Positions 1-9,323 of a stretch of 40,767 nt of DNA are shown in pieces. The stretch spans positions 1-40,767 of the forward strand of contig JAKOYE010000011.1 of NCBI GenBank assembly GCA_029780675.1, written 5' to 3'. Every line of letters starts with the position of its first letter. Within the stretch, counting starts at the first letter, position 1. This DNA comes from Actinomycetes bacterium (GTDB taxonomy: Bacteria > Actinomycetota > Actinomycetes > Mycobacteriales > Mycobacteriaceae). The position numbers were made by a program, and so were the translations under genes. Below the pieces are notes generated by a model. It had not been told where the DNA came from, made no database searches, and saw nothing but the letters and a program-made list of their open reading frames with translations.

Positions 1-1
1 G

Positions 2-700
<699 letters not shown>

Positions 701-725
701 TTGGTCTGATTTCTTCTCCGAAACG

Positions 726-755
726 GTGACCGAGCTAGTTCCCGGGGTCGATACT
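726..755 (+). promoter_or_regulatory. Candidate promoter for PGRS-propeller gene
   Basis: GTGACC (726-731), an 18-base spacer, and GATACT (750-755) resemble -35 and -10 boxes. The predicted start near 762 would give a leader of about 29 bases that contains the GGTGAGGAG ribosome-binding site of the gene at 791. Pattern match only. Confidence 0.35.
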
Positions 756-790
756 CCACTGATCTGGCATTGATCGGTGAGGAGCCCGTC

Positions 791-3019
791 ATGGTGACAA
801 CCTCGATTCCCATCGGCCGTGTGGGCGCCCTCGCGATGGCACTGGGCGCCGGTGTCGCGATCGGTTGGCTGCCCGCGACGGCCTGGGCCGATCCTGGCGA
901 TCAGGCCGCTGGCTCGCGGTCCGCTTCGGAGTCGCGGTCGGACGCCTCCCGCGGCGAGGCGAGGTCGCGCCCGGATGTGGCGTCCAACGATCACCGGGCC
1001 GGCGGCGCTCCCCGGCGGGAACTCCCGATCCGGACCGTGGATCCGCGGGTGGGGCGTTGGGCAGCGGTGGGTGCTCCCCCGCTCCCGGCGGCGGCCAGGG
1101 CTGTTGGGGTGGCAACCCTGCCGGACCCCGCGCGCCACGCGAAGGCTTCGGGCACGATTGCGACTGCGGTCCCCGCGTCCGTCGTATCCGACGTTGTTGA
1201 GGATGCGCCCGTCGCTGAGACCCTGGCCTGGACTGTCGCGGCTGCCGTCCGCCGAGAACGTCAGGCCGCAGCCGTCGGGGGCACCCCTGCCGCCCCGGCT
1301 TTTGCCGTGGGCGCCAACCCGATCGAGGACTTCATCAGGGTCTTCATCGGCGATGGAACGGCAGACAATGTCAATGCCGGGATCCTGTTCGGCAACGGCT
1401 ACAGCTGGACCGACGAGACCTGCGCCGGATTGACACCCTGCGACGGCGGCAACGGCGGTTTGATCGGCAACGGCGGCAACGGCGCACAGGGTGGCGACGG
1501 CGGTGACGCTGGCTGGTTCGGTGATGGCGGTGACGGCGGCGACGGGCTGCCTGGCTCCGATGGTGGAGACGGGGGAAGCGGGGGGCTCTTCGTCGGCAAC
1601 GGCGGAGACGGTGGCGCTGGTGGCGCCGGCCGTCTGGTGATCATCTCTGAACCTGGGGGCGATGGCGGCGGCGGGGGGAGCACCGGGTTGCTCTCGGTCC
1701 TGGGGAACGGCGGCGCCGGTGGGGCCGGCGGTGCAGGAGCACCTGGCAAGGCGGGAACGCTCGGCGAGGCCGGTCTCGCGGGCGCGGCGGCCGGTACCGG
1801 TGGGGCCGGTGGGAACGGCAGTTGGATCTTCGGCCAGGGCGGAGCCGGTGGGGTCGGTGGCCGTGGCGGTGCAGGTGGTTCCGGCGGGACCGGTGGATCC
1901 GGGGGTTCGGGGGGTGCCGGCGGCTCCGGCGGTTCCGGTGGATCCGGGCGCACTCTGCTTCTGTTCGGCTCCCAGGCCAGCGGCGGATCGGGCGGTTCCG
2001 GCGGTACCGGTGGGTCGGGCGGTGGCGTCACCGGCATACCCGGGGGAGCCGGGGCAACCGGTGGCACCGGCGGGTCGAACGGCGTGGGTGGCACGGGCGG
2101 AGCGGGCGGATCGGGCGGCGGACCGGGCTCACCGCGCGCCTACGTGACGAACAGCCGCGGCAATACGGTCTCGGTGATCGACACCGGCACCAACACCGTG
2201 ATCGCCACGATCGTCGTCGGCAGCTTCGCCTTCGGTATAGCGGTGAATTCGGCGGGCACGCGTGCGTATGTGACCAATGACGGCGCAGACAGTGTGTCGG
2301 TGATCAACACCGCCACCAACGCCGTGGTCGCCACCATCGCAGTCGGAGACACCCCGCGCGGAGTGGCGGTCAATCCGGCCGGTACCCGGGCCTATGTCGC
2401 CAACCTGTTCTCCGACACCACATCGGTCATCAACACTGCTACCAACACCGTGGCGATCGCCGTCGCCAGCGGTGACCAACCCAACGGTGTGGCGGTCAAT
2501 CCGGCTGGCACGCGGGTCTATGTCAGCAACGCCATCGACGACGCCGTTGCCGTGATCGACGCGGCCACCAACGCGGTCACAGCCACCATCGCGGTTGGTG
2601 ACTATCCGGTCGGGGTGGCGGTCAACCCAGCTGGGACCCGTCTCTATGTGGTCAACTCCAATGCGGACAGCGTGTCGGTGGTGAACACCGCCACCAACGC
2701 GGTGATCGCCACGATCGCAGTGGGGGACGATCCCGAGGCGGTAGCGGTCAACCCCGCTGGTACTCGCGCCTACGTCACAAACAGAGGATTCATCAGCCAC
2801 TCGGTGTCGGTGATCAACACGGCCACCAACGTCGTCATCGCCACCATCCCGGTCGGTGAGACGCCCGGCGGGCTGGCACTCAATCCGGCCGGCACCGCGC
2901 TGTATGTCGCCAACTACAACGGAGACAGCATCTCGGTGATCAACACCGGAACCAATACCGTGACTGACACCTTCGCGGTGGGCGACGGCCCGCGCAATGT
3001 CGCCATCGCCTACATCTGA
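791..3019 (+). CDS. Exported PGRS-like glycine-rich protein with C-terminal YVTN beta-propeller
   Basis: A 742-residue protein with no PE domain. Residues 1-33 look like a signal peptide ending ATAWA before D34. An Ala/Arg/Val-rich linker follows to about 175, then a short module (about 176-216) containing GNGYSWTDETC, a second Cys five residues later, and CDGG. Residues about 216-447 are GGxGG repeats of PGRS type. Residues about 448-742 are seven beta-propeller repeats of about 42 residues (NPAGTRxYVxN ... SVINTATN ... IAVGDxPxGVAV), enough for one seven-bladed YVTN propeller. The ATG at 791 is preferred over the TTG at 770 because GGTGAGGAG lies 6-7 bases before it. A cell-surface or secreted binding role is inferred; the substrate is unknown. 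It is an accessory insertion between rpfE and the Rv2449c-type gene. Confidence 0.85.
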   Translation: MVTTSIPIGRVGALAMALGAGVAIGWLPATAWADPGDQAAGSRSASESRSDASRGEARSRPDVASNDHRAGGAPRRELPIRTVDPRVGRWAAVGAPPLPAAARAVGVATLPDPARHAKASGTIATAVPASVVSDVVEDAPVAETLAWTVAAAVRRERQAAAVGGTPAAPAFAVGANPIEDFIRVFIGDGTADNVNAGILFGNGYSWTDETCAGLTPCDGGNGGLIGNGGNGAQGGDGGDAGWFGDGGDGGDGLPGSDGGDGGSGGLFVGNGGDGGAGGAGRLVIISEPGGDGGGGGSTGLLSVLGNGGAGGAGGAGAPGKAGTLGEAGLAGAAAGTGGAGGNGSWIFGQGGAGGVGGRGGAGGSGGTGGSGGSGGAGGSGGSGGSGRTLLLFGSQASGGSGGSGGTGGSGGGVTGIPGGAGATGGTGGSNGVGGTGGAGGSGGGPGSPRAYVTNSRGNTVSVIDTGTNTVIATIVVGSFAFGIAVNSAGTRAYVTNDGADSVSVINTATNAVVATIAVGDTPRGVAVNPAGTRAYVANLFSDTTSVINTATNTVAIAVASGDQPNGVAVNPAGTRVYVSNAIDDAVAVIDAATNAVTATIAVGDYPVGVAVNPAGTRLYVVNSNADSVSVVNTATNAVIATIAVGDDPEAVAVNPAGTRAYVTNRGFISHSVSVINTATNVVIATIPVGETPGGLALNPAGTALYVANYNGDSISVINTGTNTVTDTFAVGDGPRNVAIAYI

Positions 3020-3021
3020 CG

Positions 3022-3027
3022 TAGGTT
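3022..3027 (+). promoter_or_regulatory. -10 box TAGGTT, leaderless start
   Basis: TAGGTT fits the mycobacterial -10 consensus TANNNT and is followed by exactly six bases and then the ATG at 3034, so transcription would begin at or next to the start codon. There is no Shine-Dalgarno sequence, which agrees with a leaderless mRNA. Confidence 0.5.
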
Positions 3028-3033
3028 GACGCT

Positions 3034-4308
3034 ATGACCGAGCGTGCGACCGACCGTGAATTCGACATCGTCCTCTACGGCGCCACCGGCTTCGTCGGCA
3101 AGCTCACCGCCGAGTACCTCGCGAAAGCGGGCGGCAACGCCCGCATCGCGCTGGCCGGCCGGTCACCGGAGAAACTGGCAGCGGTGCGCGCGACGCTCGG
3201 CGAGGCGGCCCAGGCCTGGCCGATCCTGACCGTCGACGCGTCCAAGCCCGCGACGCTCCACGAGATGGCCGAGCGCACCCGCGTGGTGATCACCACCGTC
3301 GGCCCGTACAGCAAGTACGGACTGCCGCTGGTCGAGGCCTGTGCCAAGGCCGGCACCGACTACGCGGATCTGACCGGCGAGGCGATGTTCGTCCGGCAGA
3401 GCATCGACGACTTCCACAAGCAGGCCGTCGACACCAAGGCCCGGATCGTGCACGCCTGCGGATTCGACTCGGTGCCCTCCGACATGACCGTCTACGAACT
3501 GTTCCGCCGGGCCCGCCAGGACGGCACCGGCGAACTCGGCGACACCGACTTCGTCCTCCGCGGGTTCTCTGGCGGCGTCTCCGGCGGCACCATCGCCTCC
3601 ATGATCGAGGTGTTCCGGGCGTCCTCCGGCGATCCCGACACCCGCCGGATGCTCAACGACCCCTACACGCTCGCTCAGGACCGCCCCGCCGAACCTGAGA
3701 TCGGCGATCAGCCCGACCTGCGCTGGCGCCGCGGCGGGGATATCGCCCCCGAACTCGACGGCGTGTGGGCGGCGGGCTTCGTGATGGCGATGTACAACAC
3801 CCGCATCGTGCGGCGCAGCAACGCGCTGCTGGACTATGCCTACGGGCGCGGCTTCCGCTACGCCGAGTACATGAGCGTCGGGCCGTCCCTGACCGCTCCG
3901 GTGACCTCCGCGGTCGCAACCGCCGCCACCGCCGCCAGCGCCGCCCTGGGGAGTCGGTTTTTCCGTTTCCTGCCGAAGAAACTGGTCGAGCGCATCGCGC
4001 CGAAGCCCGGCACCGGGCCCAGCCAGGAGGTTCGGGACAACGGCTGGTACCGCGTCGAGACCTACACCACCACCTCCAGCGGCGCGCGCTACGTCGCCAC
4101 CATGTCGCAGAGCGGGGATCCGGGGTACAAGGCGACCGCGGTGATGCTGGGGGAGTGCGGGCGCGCGCTGGCGCTGGACCGCGACAAGCTGCCAGAGATC
4201 TACGGTGTGCTGACCCCGGCCGCAGCGATGGGCGACGCTTTGCTGGCCCGGTTCCCGGGAGCGGGGATCTCGCTGCACTCCACCCGGTTGAACGCCAACG
4301 CGCTCTGA
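3034..4308 (+). CDS. Saccharopine dehydrogenase-like / trans-acting enoyl reductase family protein
   Basis: A 424-residue protein corresponding by position and sequence to M. tuberculosis Rv2449c. The N-terminus (DIVLYGATGFVGKLTAEYLA) is a Rossmann-fold nucleotide-binding motif of the saccharopine dehydrogenase-like family. Related mycobacterial proteins (Rv2953) act in trans as enoyl reductases for polyketide lipids, so an NAD(P)-dependent reductase role is plausible, but no substrate can be read from the sequence. It lies just after the PGRS-propeller gene and just before the IS110 element. The ATG at 3034 is supported by the -10 box six bases upstream. Length is close to the M. tuberculosis homologue and no truncation is seen. 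Confidence 0.85.
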   Translation: MTERATDREFDIVLYGATGFVGKLTAEYLAKAGGNARIALAGRSPEKLAAVRATLGEAAQAWPILTVDASKPATLHEMAERTRVVITTVGPYSKYGLPLVEACAKAGTDYADLTGEAMFVRQSIDDFHKQAVDTKARIVHACGFDSVPSDMTVYELFRRARQDGTGELGDTDFVLRGFSGGVSGGTIASMIEVFRASSGDPDTRRMLNDPYTLAQDRPAEPEIGDQPDLRWRRGGDIAPELDGVWAAGFVMAMYNTRIVRRSNALLDYAYGRGFRYAEYMSVGPSLTAPVTSAVATAATAASAALGSRFFRFLPKKLVERIAPKPGTGPSQEVRDNGWYRVETYTTTSSGARYVATMSQSGDPGYKATAVMLGECGRALALDRDKLPEIYGVLTPAAAMGDALLARFPGAGISLHSTRLNANAL

Positions 4309-4312
4309 GCGG

Positions 4313-4334
4313 AATCGGTGCGCAATCGGTGCGC
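4313..4334 (+). repeat. Perfect 11-bp tandem duplication
   Basis: AATCGGTGCGC occurs twice without a gap (4313-4323 and 4324-4334), beginning four bases after the stop codon of the reductase gene and upstream of the IS110 transposase 3' end. A second direct repeat, GGGTGACC, follows at 4366-4373 and 4379-4386. Together they fill most of the 93-base spacer 4309-4401. They may mark the target region of the insertion or be part of the element end. Confidence 0.7.
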
Positions 4335-4401
4335 GAATCCTGTCGCCCCGGCTGACACGAAAATTGGGTGACCACAACGGGTGACCGGCGGGGTCGGTGA
4401 G

Positions 4402-5646
4402 TTACGCGGTGTCGGCGAGTGGTTGCAAGGTGACGTGGTAGCCGAGTGCGTGGAGTTGGTTGAGGGCTCGTGCTTTGGTGGCGTCGGGGCGGTGTGCGGT
4501 GTAGTAGTTGGCGCCGGGGTCGCGGTAGAACTCGGCGTTGGTGAGTAGGTTCCAGGCGGCGATGACCATGGCGTGTTCGACGGCGACGATGGCGCGCATG
4601 GGTCCGCGGCGGGCGGCGATGCGTTTGTACTTGGCCGAGAAGTAGGTGTTCTTCGAGCGTGCCACTGCGAGCGCGGCGATGCCCAGGACGCCTTTGAGGT
4701 AGCGGTTGCCGGGGCGGGTCTTGCTGGATTTCACTCTTCCGGCGGATTCGTGGGATCCCGGGGCCAGTCCGGCCCAGGACGCCAGGTGCCCGGCGGAGGG
4801 GAACACGCTCATATCCCCGCCGGTCTCGGCGATGAAGACCTCGGCGACGATGCGGGAGAACCCGGGAATGCTGATCAGCAGGTCCCGGGCGGTGCGAAAG
4901 GGTTCCATCGCCGCCTCGATGCGCTCGTCGAGGCGGGCGATGTCGGCGCTGTGGGCGTCGATACGGTCCAGGAACAGTCGGGCCATGAACGCGTGGTGCT
5001 CGCTGAACCGTCCGGTCAGCGCCTCAGTGAGTGCGGGGATCTTCGAGCGCATCCGGCGTTGGGCCAGATCGGCCAGCGTGGCGGGGTCGCGCTGGCCGGC
5101 GATCAGCGCTTCGAGCATCGCCCGCCCGGAAACCCCGGTGATTTGGGAGGCGACCGAAGACAGTTTGATGCCGGCGTCCTCCAATAACTTCTCCAGCCGC
5201 TGCACCTCCCGGGTGCGCTCCCGGGTGATCACCGTGCGGGCACGGGTGAGGTCCCGCAATGCACGGATCGGGGCCGGGGGCACGAAGGAGGCCTTCACCA
5301 GCCCGTGGGCGCCCAGGTCAGCCAGCCAGGCCGCATCGGAGACGTCGGTCTTGCGGCCGGGTAGGTTGCGGACCGAAGCGGCGTTGACCAGGACCACGTC
5401 CAGGCCGTCGTCGAGCAGGTAGTAGAACGGCTTCCAATAATCGCTGGTGGACTCGATCACCACACAACTCACCTTCGCCGCGATCAGGTGCTCACGCAAC
5501 GCCAGGATCTGGCCGGTCGTGGCACCCCAGGTGCTCACCGTCGCCGCCGCGGCGCGGCCGCCCCGGCCCTGGATCCGTATGCAGACCTTCGCGTCCTTCT
5601 TCGAGCAGTCGATCCCCGCACAGCGCGGGTGCACGACATCCATCAC
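4402..5646 (-). CDS. IS110-family transposase (DEDD recombinase)
   Basis: A 414-residue transposase. The N-terminal RuvC-like domain shows the acidic set D13 (AGIDCSKKD), E65 (VVIESTSDYW), D101 and D104 (RKTDVSDAAWLADL). A helical middle part (about 140-250) follows. The C-terminal Tnp20 domain contains LISIPGF, then GLAPGSHESAGR near 293-304, where the conserved catalytic Ser of this family is expected (S298 or S301). IS110 recombinases cut and rejoin DNA using a structured RNA made from the non-coding end of the element. Translation starts at GTG 5646 or the adjacent ATG 5643; GGGAG lies upstream in minus orientation. The frame is full length with no stop or shift. Family call is firm; the specific IS name is not assigned. 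Confidence 0.93.
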   Translation of the reverse strand: MMDVVHPRCAGIDCSKKDAKVCIRIQGRGGRAAAATVSTWGATTGQILALREHLIAAKVSCVVIESTSDYWKPFYYLLDDGLDVVLVNAASVRNLPGRKTDVSDAAWLADLGAHGLVKASFVPPAPIRALRDLTRARTVITRERTREVQRLEKLLEDAGIKLSSVASQITGVSGRAMLEALIAGQRDPATLADLAQRRMRSKIPALTEALTGRFSEHHAFMARLFLDRIDAHSADIARLDERIEAAMEPFRTARDLLISIPGFSRIVAEVFIAETGGDMSVFPSAGHLASWAGLAPGSHESAGRVKSSKTRPGNRYLKGVLGIAALAVARSKNTYFSAKYKRIAARRGPMRAIVAVEHAMVIAAWNLLTNAEFYRDPGANYYTAHRPDATKARALNQLHALGYHVTLQPLADTA

Positions 5647-5649
5647 CTA

Positions 5650-5880
5650 TCACTCCCTCGTGAACTGTCGTATCTCGTTGTTGTGGAGTGTGTTTCGGGG
5701 AGGGCGGGGTGAAACAGGAATCTGACACTCGTGCTCGAAGGCAACATTCCACGGTTCCCGCGGACAAGGTTGTGCCCTCCGCCCCAAGCTAGCCTGCGGG
5801 CTCAGCGGCAACATAGACGGACCGGGATCGACCGAAACACCCCTTCAGAATCGTCCCGCAGTTCGTGGGACACAACCAGC
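5650..5880 (-). ncRNA. Candidate IS110 bridge RNA region
   Basis: Non-coding stretch immediately upstream of the transposase start, where IS110-group elements such as IS621 encode their bridge RNA. Visible structure: a 9-base perfect inverted repeat, GTGTTTCGG (5690-5698) with CCGAAACAC (5832-5840), that would close a domain of about 133 bases; inside it an imperfect direct repeat CTCnnnGGCAACAT (5734-5747 and 5801-5814); a small hairpin at 5853-5871 (GTCCCGC/GTGGGAC); and an alternative pairing GGTTGTG (5768-5774) with CACAACC (5871-5877). Two similar internal elements would suit two guide loops. The assignment is inference from position and symmetry; loops were not matched to target or donor. 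Confidence 0.35.
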
Positions 5881-5951
5881 GATCCGAGCCGAACGCACAG
5901 CGAAATTTCCTAACCCCACGGAGGAGCGCAGCGCCCCTGAACAGCTAGCCT
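5787..5951 (+). repeat. 9-bp direct repeat AGCTAGCCT, two copies
   Basis: AGCTAGCCT is present at 5787-5795 and again at 5943-5951, 156 bases apart. The second copy contains the TAGCCT that may be the -10 box of the gene at 6003. The first lies in the presumed IS110 non-coding end. The stretch 5647-6002 (356 bases without a gene) otherwise holds the structured region described for the IS110 element and the leader of the DUF937 gene. Confidence 0.5.
5946..5951 (+). promoter_or_regulatory. Candidate -10 box TAGCCT for DUF937 gene
   Basis: TAGCCT fits TANNNT. A start near 5958 would give a leader of about 45 bases that includes the clear ribosome-binding site GAAGGA (5991-5996) before ATG 6003. 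No -35 box is recognisable. Confidence 0.3.
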
Positions 5952-6002
5952 CGGAGTGATCCCAGCAACACGGGCTCTCCCTAAAACGACGAAGGAATTC
6001 TC

Positions 6003-6632
6003 ATGGCCGGTCTCGACGACCTCATCAATCAGATCCCGGTGGCGGACATCGCCAGCAAGCTCGGCGCCGACCAGGGCGAGGTGAGCCAGGCGATCGCGAC
6101 CCTGGTCCCGACGCTGCTGGGCAGCCTCCAGGAGAACGTCCAGGCCGAAGACATCGACTCCAGCAACCTCGAGTCGGCTGTCGTCGCCGAAGGCGAGAGC
6201 GACCTGCTCGACGGCGGCGTCAACGTCGACCAGGTCGACGAGGGCCAGGGCAACCAGTTGGTCGCCAGCCTGTTCGGCGGAAACGACACCGACCAGGTCG
6301 CCTCCGCGCTGTCCGGCGCGGGCGCGCCCGGCGGCGACCTGATCAAGCGGTTGCTGCCGATGCTCGCCCCGATCGTGCTCGCCTATGTCGGCAAGCAGCT
6401 GACCCAGAACAGCTCCGGCGGCGCTCAGCAGCAGGCCGCCGGCTCCGGCGGTCTCGCCGACGTGCTGGGCAGCATCCTCGGCGGCGCAGCCGGTGGCGGC
6501 GGCGGTGGCGGGAACAACAATGTGCTCGGCAGCATCCTGGGCAGCGTCCTCGGTGGGGCGGCTGGCGGCGGTGGCGGGAACAACAACGCGTTGGGCAGCA
6601 TCCTGGGTGGCCTGCTGCGCGGCGGCAAGTAG
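6003..6632 (+). CDS. DUF937 (YidB-like) family protein
   Basis: A 209-residue protein. Residues 1-120 match the DUF937 pattern: LDDLINQIPVADIASKLGAD, then VSQAIATLVPTLLGSLQEN, an acidic middle, and a hydrophobic helix DLIKRLLPMLAPIVLAYVGKQL (about 116-137). The C-terminus repeats LGSILGG / GGGGGNNN blocks three times, a low-complexity tail similar to other actinobacterial members. There is no signal peptide. Function is not established for this family. GAAGGA seven bases before the ATG supports the start. It stands alone between the IS110 element and valS, which appears to have its own promoter. Confidence 0.8.
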   Translation: MAGLDDLINQIPVADIASKLGADQGEVSQAIATLVPTLLGSLQENVQAEDIDSSNLESAVVAEGESDLLDGGVNVDQVDEGQGNQLVASLFGGNDTDQVASALSGAGAPGGDLIKRLLPMLAPIVLAYVGKQLTQNSSGGAQQQAAGSGGLADVLGSILGGAAGGGGGGGNNNVLGSILGSVLGGAAGGGGGNNNALGSILGGLLRGGK

Positions 6633-6641
6633 CCCCGTTCC

Positions 6642-6647
6642 TAGAAT
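6642..6647 (+). promoter_or_regulatory. -10 box TAGAAT, leaderless valS start
   Basis: TAGAAT (TANNNT) ends six bases before GTG 6654, ten bases after the stop of the DUF937 gene. No Shine-Dalgarno sequence precedes the GTG. This supports 6654 as both transcription and translation start of valS. Confidence 0.55.
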
Positions 6648-6653
6648 CAGCGG

Positions 6654-9323
6654 GTGCCCAGTGACGACACCCGTGCCGATTCGCCAACCGGGGGCCAGCG
6701 CGGTTCAAGCCTGCCCAAGACGTGGGATCCCGGCGCGGCCGAGAGCCTGATCTATCAGGGCTGGGTCGACGCCGGGTATTTCACGGCCGATGCCGGCAGC
6801 GACAAGCCGGCCTACTCCATCGTGCTGCCGCCGCCCAACGTGACCGGCAGCCTGCACATGGGCCACGCGCTGGACCACACCCTGATGGATGCGCTCACCC
6901 GGCGCAAACGGATGCAGGGTTACGAGGTGCTCTGGCTCCCCGGCATGGACCACGCCGGGATCGCCACCCAGACTCTGGTCGAGAAGAAACTCGCCGCCGA
7001 GGGATCCGGTAAAGACGCCCTCGGCCGCGAGGCCTTCATCGAGAAGGTGTGGGACTGGAAGCACGAGTCCGGCGGGACCATCGGCGCCCAGATGCGCCGC
7101 CTCGGCGACGGGGTGGACTGGAGCCGGGACCGGTTCACCATGGACGAGGGCCTGTCCCGCGCGGTCCGCACCATCTTCAAGCGACTCTTCGACGCCGGGC
7201 TGATCTACCGGGCCGAGCGGCTGGTCAACTGGTCGCCGGTGCTGGAGACGGCCATCTCCGACCTCGAGGTGAAGTACGAGGAGGTCGAGGGCGAACTGGT
7301 GTCCTTCCGGTACGGGTCGATGGACGATTCCGAACCCCACATCGTGGTGGCCACCACCCGCATCGAGACCATGCTCGGCGACACCGCGATCGCGGTGCAC
7401 CCCGACGACGATCGCTACCGCCACCTGGTGGGACGCACCCTGCCCCATCCCTTCGTCGACCGTCAGATCGTCATCGTCGCCGATACCCACGTCGACCCCG
7501 AGTTCGGAACCGGCGCGGTCAAAGTCACTCCCGCGCACGATCCCAACGACTTCGAGATCGGGCTGCGGCACAACCTCGCGATGCCGTCGATCATGGACAC
7601 CAAGGGCCGGATCGCCGACACCGGAACGCAATTCGACGGCCTGGACCGCTTCGAGGCGCGCTATGCGGTGCGCAAGGCGCTGGAGGACGAGGGCCGCATC
7701 GTCGCCGAGAAGCGCCCGTACCTGCACAGCGTCGGGCACTCCGAGCGCAGCGGCGAGCCGATCGAACCGCGGCTGAGCATGCAGTGGTGGGTCAAGGTCG
7801 AAGCGCTGGCCAAGGCCGCCGGTGACGCCGTCCGCAACGGCGACATCGTGATTCACCCGAAGAGCCTCGAACCGCGGTGGTTCGCCTGGGTCGACGATAT
7901 GCATGACTGGTGCATCTCCCGCCAGCTGTGGTGGGGCCACCGCATCCCGATCTGGCACGGCCCGGACGGACAGACCGTCTGCGTGGGACCGGACGAGACT
8001 CCGCCCGACGGTTGGGAGCAGGACCCCGACGTCCTGGACACCTGGTTCTCCTCGGCGCTGTGGCCGTTCTCCACCATGGGCTGGCCGGACCGCACGCCGG
8101 ACCTGGAGAAGTTCTATCCGACCAGCGTGCTGGTCACCGGCTACGACATCCTGTTCTTCTGGGTGGCGAGGATGGTGATGTTCGGGACATTCGTCGCCGG
8201 CGACGACGCCATCACCAACGGTGGTAGTCGCGGGCCGCAGGTGCCGTTCCGGAACGTCTTCCTGCACGGCCTGATTCGCGACGAACACGGCCGCAAGATG
8301 AGCAAGTCCCGCGGCAACGGCATCGACCCGCTGGACTGGGTGGAACTGTTCGGCGCTGACGCGCTGCGCTTCACCCTGGCGCGGGGGGCCAGCCCCGGCG
8401 GGGATCTCTCCATCGGCGAGGACCACGCGCGGGCGTCACGCAACTTCGCCACCAAGCTGTTCAACGCCACCCGGTTCGCCCTGATGAACGGTGCCGCCCC
8501 GGACCCGCTGCCCGCGGAACTGACCGACGCGGACCGGTGGATCCTCGGCCGGCTGGAGCAGGTCCGGGTCGATGTCGACGCCGCCCTCGACGCCTACGAG
8601 TTCAGCCGGGCCTGCGAGACGCTCTACCACTTCGCCTGGGACGAGTTCTGCGACTGGTACCTGGAACTGGCGAAGGTCCAACTGGCACAAGGGTTCACCC
8701 ACACCACTGCGGTACTGGCCGCAGCGCTCGACACCCTGCTCACGCTGCTGCACCCGGTCATGCCGTTCGTCACCGAGGTGTTGTGGAAGCAACTCACGGG
8801 CGGTGAGTCGCTGGTGATAGCCCGCTGGCCGCAGGCATCCGGAATCAGTCTGGATTCGGCTGTGGCGCAGCGGATCGCGGATCTGCAGAAGCTGGTCACC
8901 GAGGTCCGGCGGTTCCGCAGCGACCAGGGCCTGGCCGACCGGCAGAAGGTGCCGGCCCGGCTGGCCGGACTCGCCGAGGCCGGGCTTGGTGCGCACGTCG
9001 ACGCGGTGTCCGCGCTGGCCTGGCTCAGCGATCCCGCCGACGGGTTCAGTCCAACCGCGCAGGTGGAGGTCCGGCTCTCGAGCGGCACCGTCGCCGTCGA
9101 ACTCGACACCTCGGGCACGGTCGACGTCGCCGCCGAACGTCGCAGGCTGGAGAAGGACCTGGCCGCGGCCCAGAAGGAACTGGCCACGACCACAGCCAAA
9201 CTCGGCAACGACGCCTTCCTGGCGAAGGCGCCCGGGGACGTCGTCGACAAGATCCGGGACCGCCAGAAACTGGCCGCCGAAGAGGTCGAACGGATCAGCG
9301 CGCGCCTGGCCTCGTTCGGATGA
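6654..9323 (+). CDS. valS: Valyl-tRNA synthetase
   Basis: Charges tRNA-Val with valine in the cytoplasm; class I aminoacyl-tRNA synthetase, 889 residues, close to the M. tuberculosis enzyme. HIGH-type motif HMGH at 68-71 within [20 protein letters not shown] motif at 548-552. Between them is the editing domain, and the C-terminal end (about 820-889) is the ValS coiled-coil arm ([16 protein letters not shown] and following). The GTG start is supported by the upstream -10 box at leaderless spacing, and the first 20 residues are a poorly conserved extension as in other mycobacteria. Its stop overlaps the start of folC (ATGA), so the two are translationally coupled and form an operon with the next gene. 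Confidence 0.97.
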   Translation: MPSDDTRADSPTGGQRGSSLPKTWDPGAAESLIYQGWVDAGYFTADAGSDKPAYSIVLPPPNVTGSLHMGHALDHTLMDALTRRKRMQGYEVLWLPGMDHAGIATQTLVEKKLAAEGSGKDALGREAFIEKVWDWKHESGGTIGAQMRRLGDGVDWSRDRFTMDEGLSRAVRTIFKRLFDAGLIYRAERLVNWSPVLETAISDLEVKYEEVEGELVSFRYGSMDDSEPHIVVATTRIETMLGDTAIAVHPDDDRYRHLVGRTLPHPFVDRQIVIVADTHVDPEFGTGAVKVTPAHDPNDFEIGLRHNLAMPSIMDTKGRIADTGTQFDGLDRFEARYAVRKALEDEGRIVAEKRPYLHSVGHSERSGEPIEPRLSMQWWVKVEALAKAAGDAVRNGDIVIHPKSLEPRWFAWVDDMHDWCISRQLWWGHRIPIWHGPDGQTVCVGPDETPPDGWEQDPDVLDTWFSSALWPFSTMGWPDRTPDLEKFYPTSVLVTGYDILFFWVARMVMFGTFVAGDDAITNGGSRGPQVPFRNVFLHGLIRDEHGRKMSKSRGNGIDPLDWVELFGADALRFTLARGASPGGDLSIGEDHARASRNFATKLFNATRFALMNGAAPDPLPAELTDADRWILGRLEQVRVDVDAALDAYEFSRACETLYHFAWDEFCDWYLELAKVQLAQGFTHTTAVLAAALDTLLTLLHPVMPFVTEVLWKQLTGGESLVIARWPQASGISLDSAVAQRIADLQKLVTEVRRFRSDQGLADRQKVPARLAGLAEAGLGAHVDAVSALAWLSDPADGFSPTAQVEVRLSSGTVAVELDTSGTVDVAAERRRLEKDLAAAQKELATTTAKLGNDAFLAKAPGDVVDKIRDRQKLAAEEVERISARLASFG

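Larger units (their letters stand above)
4360..5880 (-). mobile_element. IS110-family insertion sequence (ends approximate)
   Basis: One intact DEDD transposase on the minus strand with about 230 bases of structured non-coding DNA on its 5' side. The element sits between the reductase gene and DUF937-valS, where M. tuberculosis has no transposon. IS110 elements usually lack terminal inverted repeats and target duplications, and none is evident, so the ends given are estimates bounded by neighbouring coding sequence (after 4308, before the leader of the gene at 6003). The uninterrupted transposase frame suggests the copy could be active. Confidence 0.6.

Noticed and set aside
1399..2094. Long proline-rich open frame on the minus strand
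   Set aside because: It is the antisense of the GGC/GGT-rich PGRS repeats, which read as Pro-rich in reverse. No ribosome-binding site or family match. The same holds for 19035-19886 and 19893-20309.
5731..5913. 60-codon + strand frame in the IS110 upstream region
   Set aside because: No ribosome-binding site, atypical codon use, and it overlaps the structured non-coding end of the element.
6705..8426. 573-codon minus-strand frame
   Set aside because: Antisense to valS, whose catalytic motifs are intact on the + strand.
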